DNA from: a virus
Strand: one strand, 5' to 3'
Length of the DNA stretch: 23,517 bases
Virus record (IMG/VR): IMGVR_UViG_3300042311_001063
Location: 1 to 23,517 of that record
In this document: positions 5,964 through 9,670 of the stretch, in pieces
Numbering within the stretch: position 1 is the first letter of the stretch
Layout of the letters: the number at the start of each line of letters is the position of its first letter
Made by a program: the position numbers and the translations under genes
The notes under the pieces: model-generated
Database searches by the model: none
What the model saw: the letters and a program-made list of their open reading frames with translations, nothing else
Told to the model about the DNA's origin: nothing

Positions 5964-6050
5964 CTAGCACGGTTGGGATCGAACCAACATACCGAAAATC
6001 GGAATACGCAAGATTAACAATCTTGTCTCTTACCATTAGAGTACGCGCCA
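5964..6050 (-). tRNA. tRNA-Asn(GTT) with a long variable arm
   Basis: TGGCGCG pairs with CGTGCTA, discriminator G. The D-arm CTC...GAG has a normal GG. The anticodon stem CAAGA/TCTTG encloses TTGTTAA (anticodon GTT). The T-arm GTTGG-TTCGATC-CCAAC is normal. The variable region is 20 nt and folds as CCGA-TTT-TCGG. Asn tRNAs are normally type I; only Leu, Ser and bacterial Tyr have such arms, so this is a chimeric-looking molecule. A second GTT tRNA lies at 3601-3665. Confidence 0.75.
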
Positions 6051-6057
6051 TTAAAGA

Positions 6058-6129
6058 TGCGAGAGGTTGGTAACGCTCCAACTATTTCAGGCGCATGAAG
6101 CCTGCGAGATGTCTTTTTCTCTACTCCGC
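6058..6129 (-). tRNA. tRNA-Met/Ile2(CAT), altered elbow
   Basis: The anticodon stem CAGGC/GCCTG encloses TTCATGC (anticodon CAT). The acceptor is GCG-GAG against CTC-T-CGC, with one bulged base. The D-arm GAGA-AAAAGACA-TCTC has A18-G19. The T-arm GTTGG-AGCGTTA-CCAAC has G55, and A54/T58 in place of T54/A58. CAT could be elongator Met or, if C34 is modified, Ile. A second CAT tRNA is at 7672-7740. Confidence 0.7.
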
Positions 6130-6139
6130 AATAAAACTT

Positions 6140-6168
6140 ACTTTACTATTATATTTATTTATTGTCAA
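6140..6168 (-). promoter_or_regulatory. Promoter for tRNA-Met(6058)
   Basis: Minus strand TTGACA, 17 bp, TAAAGT, with 10 nt to the tRNA 5' end. Confidence 0.6.
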
Positions 6169-6181
6169 GTATTTTTTGTAG

Positions 6182-6264
6182 AGGACACACTTGGAATTGA
6201 ACCAAGAAAGCTTACGCGACGTATTAAAAGTACGTTGATATTGACCACTGATATCACTGTGTCC
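6182..6264 (-). tRNA. tRNA-Lys(TTT) with a 12-nt variable region
   Basis: GGACACA pairs with TGTGTCC. The D-arm has GTGG. The anticodon stem ACGTA/TACGT encloses CTTTTAA (anticodon TTT). The T-arm CTTGG-TTCAATT-CCAAG is normal. Twelve nt lie between the anticodon and T stems instead of 4-5, so the variable loop is enlarged but too short for a proper arm. Confidence 0.85.
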
Positions 6265-6271
6265 ATAAATT

Positions 6272-6357
6272 ATGCTTGTGATTGGATTTGAACCAATTGT
6301 GATTTGCGTTCCTTGGAACACCAAGGCCAGTTTCCCTGTATTCTACTCTCCAAGCAT
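6272..6357 (-). tRNA. tRNA-like gene, isotype unassigned, 86 nt
   Basis: ATGCTTG pairs with CAAGCAT, and a canonical T-arm ATTGG-TTCAAAT-CCAAT is present. In the middle is a perfect CCTTGG-TGTT-CCAAGG hairpin that fits a type II variable arm better than an anticodon arm. No 5-bp stem with a 7-nt loop and U33 could be found. The gene is real by promoter, acceptor and T-arm. Confidence 0.6.
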
Positions 6358-6363
6358 AAAAAT

Positions 6364-6392
6364 ATATTATTAATTATAGTTCTTTTTGTCAA
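6364..6392 (-). promoter_or_regulatory. Promoter with zero-leader geometry
   Basis: Minus strand TTGACA, 17 bp, TAATAT. Exactly 6 nt separate the -10 box from the tRNA at 6272-6357, so the predicted start is its first nucleotide. tRNA-Lys follows 7 nt further and has no promoter of its own. Confidence 0.75.
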
Positions 6393-6454
6393 GAACTATT
6401 TTTTTACAGAGGATATGTTTTTTTACAATTTTTCATAATCTTCTGTAAGAAAAG

Positions 6455-6480
6455 TGCTTAGATTAAGGTTCTAAGCAACC
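6455..6480 (-). ncRNA. 26-nt H-type pseudoknot motif, copy 1
   Basis: Minus strand GGTTGCTTAGAACC followed by TTAATCTAAGCA. GGTT pairs with AACC, while the enclosed GCTTAG pairs with the downstream CTAAGC. Loops of about 1 and 5 nt suit a classical H-type pseudoknot. Copy 2 at 6618-6643 has GATTAG/CTAATC: the base pair that changed is compensated. Confidence 0.5.
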
Positions 6481-6617
6481 TAGATCGTAGAGTAAACTCT
6501 ACCATCCGCCAGTAAATATTTTTTAGGATTATTGTTACTAACGAGTTGAAAATTCGTCATAATCTTATTTTTCTTACGAAAAACTCTTACGAGTGGTTTA
6601 TTTACTAACCATAATGG

Positions 6618-6643
6618 TGATTAGATTTTGGTTCTAATCAACC
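6618..6643 (-). ncRNA. 26-nt H-type pseudoknot motif, copy 2
   Basis: Minus strand GGTTGATTAGAACC followed by AAAATCTAATCA. It has the same topology as 6455-6480, with an A-U pair where copy 1 has C-G. Both lie in a roughly 360-nt stretch (6358-6716) without protein genes that is full of hairpins. This stretch may be one larger structured RNA or two diverged units. Confidence 0.5.
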
Positions 6644-6697
6644 AGGGATATTGCTATACACCGTTACAAGTAATATATATTTTTATTACTTGTCTTT

Positions 6698-6717
6698 ATT
6701 AAAGAAATTTCTTTAAT
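6698..6717. other. Perfect 20-nt A/T palindrome
   Basis: ATTAAAGAAATTTCTTTAAT, directly after the 3' end of the T-arm-less tRNA at 6717-6778. A 9-bp ACAAGTAAT/ATTACTTGT hairpin follows further downstream. Together they could stop or protect the transcript. Confidence 0.45.
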
Positions 6718-6778
6718 GGGATTAACGGCGCACTTAAACTTTGCGAGTTGTCATGGAATAATCCTCTACCAAATCCCA
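6717..6778 (-). tRNA. T-arm-less tRNA, probably Cys(GCA), 62 nt
   Basis: TGGGATT pairs with AATCCCA. The D-arm TGG...CCA has a GG-containing loop. The anticodon region AAC-TCGCAAA-GTT gives GCA, with C instead of U at 33 and only a 3-bp clean stem. Only 13 nt follow before the acceptor, so no T-arm can form. Size and layout match the T-arm-less tRNA-Asn. Confidence 0.4.
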
Positions 6779-6913
6779 ATTAAAAAAATTGATCATTGGT
6801 TTCTTTTCTTACCCAATCGGATAATTTCATAAATATATTTATCAAATTTTACATAAAACACAATGTAAGACAACAAAAATAAATATTTTTAATAAATATA
6901 CACCCCACCAGAG

Positions 6914-7009
6914 GACGATTATTTTTGATAATTGCTACTAATCAAGCACTACCAAGATCATTATCTTATTCTTCAGCAGATGAACTTTTTTGCAAAGTGG
7001 TTAATCGTC
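6914..7009 (-). ncRNA. 96-nt stem-closed RNA containing copy 2 of the 50-nt element
   Basis: GACGATT and AATCGTC form a 7-bp closing stem. Inside are AAGAT-AATG-ATCTT and a D-arm-like TTG-ATTAGTAG-CAA. The stretch 6923-6971 is the second copy of the element at 137-186. A separate 8-bp hairpin (GATGATTT/AAATCATC) lies at 7023-7049. No anticodon could be assigned. Confidence 0.4.
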
Positions 7010-7070
7010 ACACCAAATAAACGATGATTTTAAATTAGGATAAATCATCAAACCAACTATTATTTTAAAG

Positions 7071-7141
7071 AGCGGAATATCGGTAACTCTCCGATTTATC
7101 TTGGGTGGAAGCCAAGCACATTAATTTTATGCTAATCCCGC
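7071..7141 (-). tRNA. tRNA-Gly(TCC), altered elbow
   Basis: GCGGGAT pairs with ATTCCGC. The anticodon stem CTTGG/CCAAG encloses CTTCCAC (anticodon TCC). The D-arm GCAT-AAAATTA-ATGT has no GG: A18 and T19. The T-arm ATCGG-AGAGTTA-CCGAT has G55 and A56. The 19-56 contact is thus U-A instead of G-C, and 54/58 is A/T instead of T/A. Confidence 0.8.
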
Positions 7142-7147
7142 ATAATA

Positions 7148-7211
7148 AGAATTAAAGAGGACTCGAACCTAATTCAACTTTGCCAAGTTGCCTGACCTCA
7201 GGTTTTAATTC
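7148..7211 (-). tRNA. Short tRNA with an enlarged anticodon loop (GGCA)
   Basis: GAATTAA pairs with TTAATTC. The D-arm CCT-GAGGTC-AGG contains GG and the T-loop TTCGAGT is canonical. The anticodon region is CAAC-TTGGCAAA-GTTG, an 8-nt loop (or a 6-nt loop with a 5-bp stem). Depending on register it reads GGC (Ala), GCA (Cys) or a four-base GGCA. It is only 64 nt, with a weak T-stem. Confidence 0.55.
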
Positions 7212-7218
7212 TTATCTT

Positions 7219-7248
7219 AATTTACTACAACTTATATTCTTTTGTCAA
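7219..7248 (-). promoter_or_regulatory. Promoter for tRNA(7148) and tRNA-Gly
   Basis: Minus strand TTGACA, 18 bp, TAAATT, 7 nt before the tRNA 5' end. The spacer GAATATAAGTTGTAG is shared with the promoter at 7439-7467. Confidence 0.7.
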
Positions 7249-7272
7249 AAGAATTTTAGGTATATAAAAAAC

Positions 7273-7390
7273 TTGATATTTTTTAATACCGCGAAATACA
7301 AATGTATTTGCCGAATGCAGTTGTTAGTTTTTTTTACTATTAACTAAAACCGCATTGATGTAACTACTTTTAAAGATTATAAAATATCAA
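7273..7390 (+). ncRNA. Large-armed RNA, copy C (inverted)
   Basis: A perfect 10-bp closing stem TTGATATTTT/AAAATATCAA. Inside are AAATAC-ATTT-GTATTT, a long hairpin AATGC...GCATT and, on the plus strand, GCATTGATGTAAC about 25 nt before the 3' closing strand. In copies A and B (4745 and 4904) the box GCAATGYAGATGTAAC has the same place but is read on the minus strand. The size (118 nt) matches. The transcribed strand is uncertain, since a minus-strand promoter lies at 7439-7467. Confidence 0.4.
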
Positions 7391-7438
7391 AATTATCTTT
7401 AAAACTTATTACCGGATAAGGTATATTTTTTATATATT

Positions 7439-7467
7439 AAATTACTACAACTTATATTCTTTGTCAA
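7439..7467 (-). promoter_or_regulatory. Minus-strand promoter upstream of copy C
   Basis: TTGACA, 17 bp, TAATTT on the minus strand. The spacer is homologous to the promoter at 7219-7248. Confidence 0.6.
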
Positions 7468-7495
7468 GAACTTTTTTACTAATTAAATTTAATAA

Positions 7496-7645
7496 TCTAA
7501 TTTTGGATTATTAACCAAACAAAAAATATCTGAAACTAATTCAAAATATTGGTATATTACTGATGAAATTATTAATATACGTATTTTAAAAACTGATCCA
7601 ATACCAGATGGATTTAGAAGAGGTATGAAAAAGAGACTTGTATAA
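7496..7645 (+). pseudogene. C-terminal remnant of a phage homing endonuclease
   Basis: An open frame without a start codon encodes LTKQKISETNS (NUMOD3-like), then KYWYITDEIINIRI and KTDPIPDGFRRGMKK before a stop. The last two blocks are a familiar tail of phage HNH/GIY-YIG homing endonucleases. A stop lies just upstream in frame, and the nuclease domain is absent. It runs opposite to the surrounding tRNA genes. It indicates past invasion of this array. Confidence 0.7.
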
Positions 7646-7671
7646 ATCTTTTTTGTTTATGTATAACGTGT

Positions 7672-7740
7672 ACTTCCATTTGGTTCTGCCCCAAATCTAA
7701 ATTCTTATGAGGAATTTTTGCTACTATTACAACATGGAAG
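7672..7740 (-). tRNA. tRNA-Met/Ile2(CAT), second copy, altered elbow
   Basis: CTTCCAT pairs with ATGGAAG. The anticodon stem AATTC/GAATT encloses CTCATAA (anticodon CAT). The D-arm TTG-TAATAGTAG-CAA has A18-G19. The T-arm TTGG-GGCAGAA-CCAA has G55 with C56. At 69 nt it is short. It is too different from the CAT tRNA at 6058 to be a recent duplicate, so one may be elongator Met and the other Ile2. Confidence 0.7.
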
Positions 7741-7810
7741 CAATATATGTTTGTCAATTTTACTTTTAAATTAACAAGAAATATTTTATTTATATATTTA
7801 TTATTTCTAC

Positions 7811-7873
7811 TGTTGAATTACAGGTCCAAAGATATGATAGTAGTAAAAGTTTTAAACCATTAAACTACCAGAG
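7811..7873 (-). tRNA. tRNA 5'-half-like sequence
   Basis: GCTCTGG, then TA and a textbook D-arm GTTT-AATGGT-TTAAAAC. No matching 3' acceptor or anticodon arm was found. CTGT...ACAG could be a reduced T-arm. It may be a pseudogene or another extreme variant. A 9-bp hairpin (AATTATACT/AGTATAATT) lies just upstream at 7880-7901. Confidence 0.3.
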
Positions 7874-8032
7874 CATAAGAATTATACTATAAAGTATAAT
7901 TTATCATAATTTTCTTTAATTGTCAAAATTAAAATTCAGGGAAATCGTTACTACAAAAAGAGGCTGCTGTTTTTATCCCCGAATTGTGAGAATAGATTTA
8001 AATCTATTCTTTATAATTTTACTATATTAACG

Positions 8033-8117
8033 CGACCTCTGAGGGCATCGAACCCATTGTCATCCATCCTCCATTTTAATGACGACGGTTTAGAAGACCG
8101 TGAGAGGGACAGAGGCC
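8033..8117 (-). tRNA. D-arm-less tRNA-Arg(TCT) with expanded variable arm
   Basis: GGCCTCT pairs with AGAGGTC. The anticodon stem ACGGT/ACCGT encloses CTTCTAA (anticodon TCT). The T-loop is TTCGATG. Only nine nt, GTCCCTCTC, join acceptor and anticodon stem, so there is no D-arm. The variable region is 27 nt and folds as GTCAT/ATGAC. Its loop contains GGAGG, which can pair with CCTC of the D-region. tRNA-Tyr has the same design. The 5' end lies 10 nt after the stop codon of the 32-aa gene, so both share a promoter. Confidence 0.75.
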
Positions 8118-8127
8118 AAGTTTAAAA

Positions 8128-8226
8128 TTAATGCAATTGACGATAAAAGTCAATATACGTTTGACCCATTGAATTAAGTTCAATAAAAAAGGGCCAAAGT
8201 GTCATGTAAAAACCAAAAATGTCCAT
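8128..8226 (-). CDS. Tiny aromatic-rich peptide, 32 aa
   Basis: MDIFGFYMTLWPFF... ending DFYRQLH, with a strong Shine-Dalgarno site (AAGGAG) 8 nt before ATG and its own promoter. The N-terminal half is hydrophobic and could sit in or on the membrane. It is cotranscribed with tRNA-Arg. The family is unknown. Confidence 0.65.
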   Translation of the reverse strand: MDIFGFYMTLWPFFIELNSMGQTYIDFYRQLH

Positions 8227-8255
8227 TTTTATTTCTCCTTGTTATTTGATGATAA

Positions 8256-8284
8256 AACTTACTATATTTAATTTACTTAGTCAA
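8256..8284 (-). promoter_or_regulatory. Promoter for the 32-aa gene and tRNA-Arg
   Basis: Minus strand TTGACT, 17 bp, TAAGTT, about 28 nt before the start codon. Confidence 0.6.
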
Positions 8285-8301
8285 GTAACAATTTAAGAAA
8301 T

Positions 8302-8403
8302 TTTGATAGGATGGGATCGAACCACCGCTTCTTTACGCACTCAAGTCATTTCCTACTTGATATGTTTTACCGTAAAGCACTTCTACCAACTGGTTACTAT
8401 CAA
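8302..8403 (-). tRNA. Long tRNA-like gene (102 nt), isotype unassigned
   Basis: TTGATAG pairs with CTATCAA, discriminator A. The D-region AGTTGGTAG is normal and the T-arm GGTGG-TTCGATC-CCATC is canonical. Where the anticodon stem should be, CTTTACG pairs with CGTAAAG around a 33-nt loop that holds a second hairpin TCAAGT/ACTTGA. No anticodon loop with U33 is visible. This may be another anticodon-loop insertion, unrelated or only distantly related to those at 4521 and 8777. Confidence 0.6.
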
Positions 8404-8428
8404 AGTTTCTTATCTCGTTTACATTCTT

Positions 8429-8457
8429 ACGTTACTTTATCTTGATTTGTTTGTCAA
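8429..8457 (-). promoter_or_regulatory. Promoter for the tRNA-like gene at 8302
   Basis: Minus strand TTGACA, 17 bp, TAACGT. It is homologous over about 40 nt to the promoter of the tRNA at 8731 (shared CAAGATAAAGTA and CGTAAGAAT). A leader of roughly 20 nt is expected here. Confidence 0.6.
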
Positions 8458-8493
8458 CAATTTTTTTGTTAATAACTTAATCTTTTTTTATTG

Positions 8494-8580
8494 TGGGGAA
8501 ACGAGGAATCGAACCTCTTCGGCATCCATTCTGATATTTAACGCCACCTGATTTACAGTCAGGGTCAGAAAAATCTCCCC
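8494..8580 (-). tRNA. D-arm-less tRNA-Tyr(GTA) with expanded variable arm
   Basis: GGGGAGA pairs with TTTCCCC, discriminator A. The anticodon stem CCTGA/TCAGG encloses CTGTAAA (anticodon GTA). The T-arm is GAGG-TTCGATT-CCTC. Only TTTTTCTGAC joins acceptor and anticodon stem, so no D-arm forms. The 28-nt variable region closes with GGC/GCC, and its loop contains ATCAGAAT. TTCTGA of the D-region is perfectly complementary to TCAGAA of this loop, a 6-bp long-range helix that could replace the D-arm/T-arm elbow. Confidence 0.8.
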
Positions 8581-8612
8581 ATTATCAATTAACCATAGAA
8601 AGTTAATTGTCA

Positions 8613-8666
8613 CCTTAGAACCTGTTCTATGCATAATCAAGCAGTTGCTAAATTATGTCTAAGGTA
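8613..8666 (-). ncRNA. 54-nt stem-closed mini-RNA
   Basis: ACCTTAG pairs with CTAAGGT. Inside is CATAAT/ATTATG with a nested AGCA...TGCT, and AGAA-CAGG-TTCT abuts the closing stem. A similar overall plan to the E family, but without its conserved boxes. Confidence 0.4.
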
Positions 8667-8702
8667 CTAAATTACTTTAGTTTAACAATTTAAAAGAACT
8701 AA

Positions 8703-8728
8703 ATTATAAGATTGCTCTTATAATTTAT
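8703..8728. other. 10-bp A/T hairpin after the 3' end of tRNA-Leu
   Basis: AAATTATAAG pairs with CTTATAATTT around a 6-nt loop, 3 nt from the tRNA at 8731. It may terminate or trim that transcript. Confidence 0.5.
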
Positions 8729-8730
8729 TG

Positions 8731-8874
8731 TACGGGCAGCGAGACTTGAACTCGCACTCCTATTGGAAACGTTTTTTGTTTTTCCTATCAGAATTGCACT
8801 GAAAGTATTAAAATAATACTTGCCTATTTCTTGGAAATGAGAACGTCGGGTCTGCCAAGTTCCCCCATGCCCGC
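8731..8874 (-). tRNA. tRNA-Leu(CAA) with a 61-nt insertion in the anticodon loop
   Basis: GCGGGCA pairs with TGCCCGT (G1-U72), discriminator A. The D-arm GGG-GAACTTGGCAGA-CCC is typical of tRNA-Leu. The anticodon stem ACGTT/AACGT is intact, a type II variable arm TCC-AATA-GGA follows, and the T-arm GCGAG-TTCAAGT-CTCGC is normal. The anticodon loop is interrupted: CTCA, 61 nt, AAA, which rejoin as CTCAAAA (anticodon CAA). Isotype from arm type and anticodon agree. Without the insertion the tRNA is 83 nt. Confidence 0.8.
8777..8837 (-). ncRNA. Anticodon-loop insertion, copy 2
   Basis: It shares with copy 1 (4521-4585) the run CAAGTATTATTT, the hairpin AAGTATT/AATACTT and the hairpin TCAG-TGCAATT-CTGA, in the same order. 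A closing stem TTTCC/GGAAA is stronger than in copy 1. The 5' end differs (ATTTC-CAA-GAAAT here). Conservation of loops plus compensated stems points to a folded, selected RNA. Confidence 0.6.
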
Positions 8875-8891
8875 ATATTTGTTATATTCTT

Positions 8892-8920
8892 ACGATACTT
8901 TATCTTGTTTTTGTTGTCAA
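8892..8920 (-). promoter_or_regulatory. Promoter for tRNA-Leu
   Basis: Minus strand TTGACA, 17 bp, TATCGT, with 17 nt to the tRNA 5' end. Confidence 0.6.
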
Positions 8921-8921
8921 C

Positions 8922-8975
8922 ATCTATTTTGTTAAAAATTAGAAAAATAACTGTTTAGTATTTAACAAAATAGAT
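8922..8975 (-). ncRNA. Long hairpin RNA with its own promoter
   Basis: A 15-bp perfect inverted repeat (8922-8936 against 8961-8975) around a 24-nt loop, with no ORF. A promoter at 8999-9027 points into it. It lies between the last protein gene of the next block and tRNA-Leu. Candidate small RNA or terminator. The rest of 8876-9047 shows nothing else. Confidence 0.5.
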
Positions 8976-8998
8976 TATTTTCTTTAATTTATTAAAAG

Positions 8999-9027
8999 AC
9001 TGTAATCTATTTAGTATTTTTTGTCAA
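8999..9027 (-). promoter_or_regulatory. Promoter reading into the long hairpin
   Basis: Minus strand TTGACA, 17 bp, TACAGT. Confidence 0.6.
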
Positions 9028-9047
9028 GAACTTTTTATTGGGTAATT

Positions 9048-9293
9048 TTAAAAACTTACAATAATTAAAAGTTTATTACTTTCAAAGTTTGGAACAGAAT
9101 TAATAAAATAACCAGCAGTTTCAAGTTCATCACAAAAAAGATTATATTTATCTCTATTTTCTTTAGTAAATCTTGTATCAAAAGAAAATTCACGTTCACC
9201 CATTTTAATAGCATGTTCAACTTTATTATTAAAACGCTCTTCACGAGATAATTTTTCAATTTGTTCACTGGCAATTTTTGCACTAATCAACAT
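9048..9293 (-). CDS. Small protein of a tandem pair, 81 aa
   Basis: It starts MLISAKIASEQIEKLSREE and ends LLIIVSF. It is a paralog of the next gene (9379-9636): both begin MLI-[SN]-AK-x-A-x-EQ, have a central basic helix plus a TxFxF/SFDTRF strand, and end in IIVSF. A good AGGAG site precedes the ATG. The two promoters are also near-identical, so the whole transcription unit was duplicated. Similar small proteins occur in other large phages. No function known to me. Confidence 0.75.
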   Translation of the reverse strand: MLISAKIASEQIEKLSREERFNNKVEHAIKMGEREFSFDTRFTKENRDKYNLFCDELETAGYFINSVPNFESNKLLIIVSF

Positions 9294-9327
9294 TTTTAAT
9301 TACTCCTGTTTTCGTTTTGATAAACCC

Positions 9328-9356
9328 AATATATAAAAGCGTTGATAGCTTGTCAA
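9328..9356 (-). promoter_or_regulatory. Promoter of the 81-aa gene
   Basis: Minus strand TTGACA, 17 bp, TATATT. It matches the promoter at 9671-9699 except for a few spacer bases. Confidence 0.8.
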
Positions 9357-9378
9357 GAGATTTATTAATGAAAAAATC

Positions 9379-9636
9379 TTAAAAACTTACGATAATACCA
9401 ACTACCAACCCATTTTCACGTTTACGTTCACATTTATAACCATTGGCCTTTAATTCGTTAATAAAATTACGAATGCGACATGTTGTATTATGTTCCTGTG
9501 TGTCACCAAAATAACGTCCAGAAAATTCAAAAGTAGTTTGCCCTTTTTCAATAGTTTTTTGAATTTGATCGTTAAATTTTTCAACGATACCATAGTTATT
9601 AAATTGTTCACGAGCATCTTTTGCATTAATCAACAT
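9379..9636 (-). CDS. Small protein of a tandem pair, 85 aa
   Basis: Paralog of 9048-9293 (MLINAKDAREQF..., ending VVGIIVSF). It has an alpha-beta layout with a basic segment ELKANGYKCERKREN (about residues 63-77). Its own promoter and an AGGAG ribosome-binding site precede it. The function is unknown. Confidence 0.75.
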   Translation of the reverse strand: MLINAKDAREQFNNYGIVEKFNDQIQKTIEKGQTTFEFSGRYFGDTQEHNTTCRIRNFINELKANGYKCERKRENGLVVGIIVSF

Positions 9637-9670
9637 TTTAAATTACTCCTGTTTTCGTTTCGATAGACCC

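Noticed and set aside
6067-6324. 74-aa and 67-aa frames on both strands
   Set aside because: They cover tRNA-Met, tRNA-Lys and the tRNA at 6272; translations are tRNA sequence read as protein.
7930-7995. Possible 45-65 nt stem-closed RNA (AATTCGGGGA / TTCCCTGAATT)
   Set aside because: The stem contains a wobble and no conserved inner motif or promoter supports it; it could be chance in this composition.
8303-8551. 82-aa plus-strand frame
   Set aside because: Antisense across two tRNA genes and a promoter.
3600-9030. CRISPR array as an explanation for the repeated hairpins
   Set aside because: Repeats differ in sequence while keeping complementarity, spacing is irregular and no cas gene is present.
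9065-9283. 72-aa frame overlapping the 81-aa gene
   Set aside because: Same strand, other frame; lacks the paralogy and start signal of 9048-9293.
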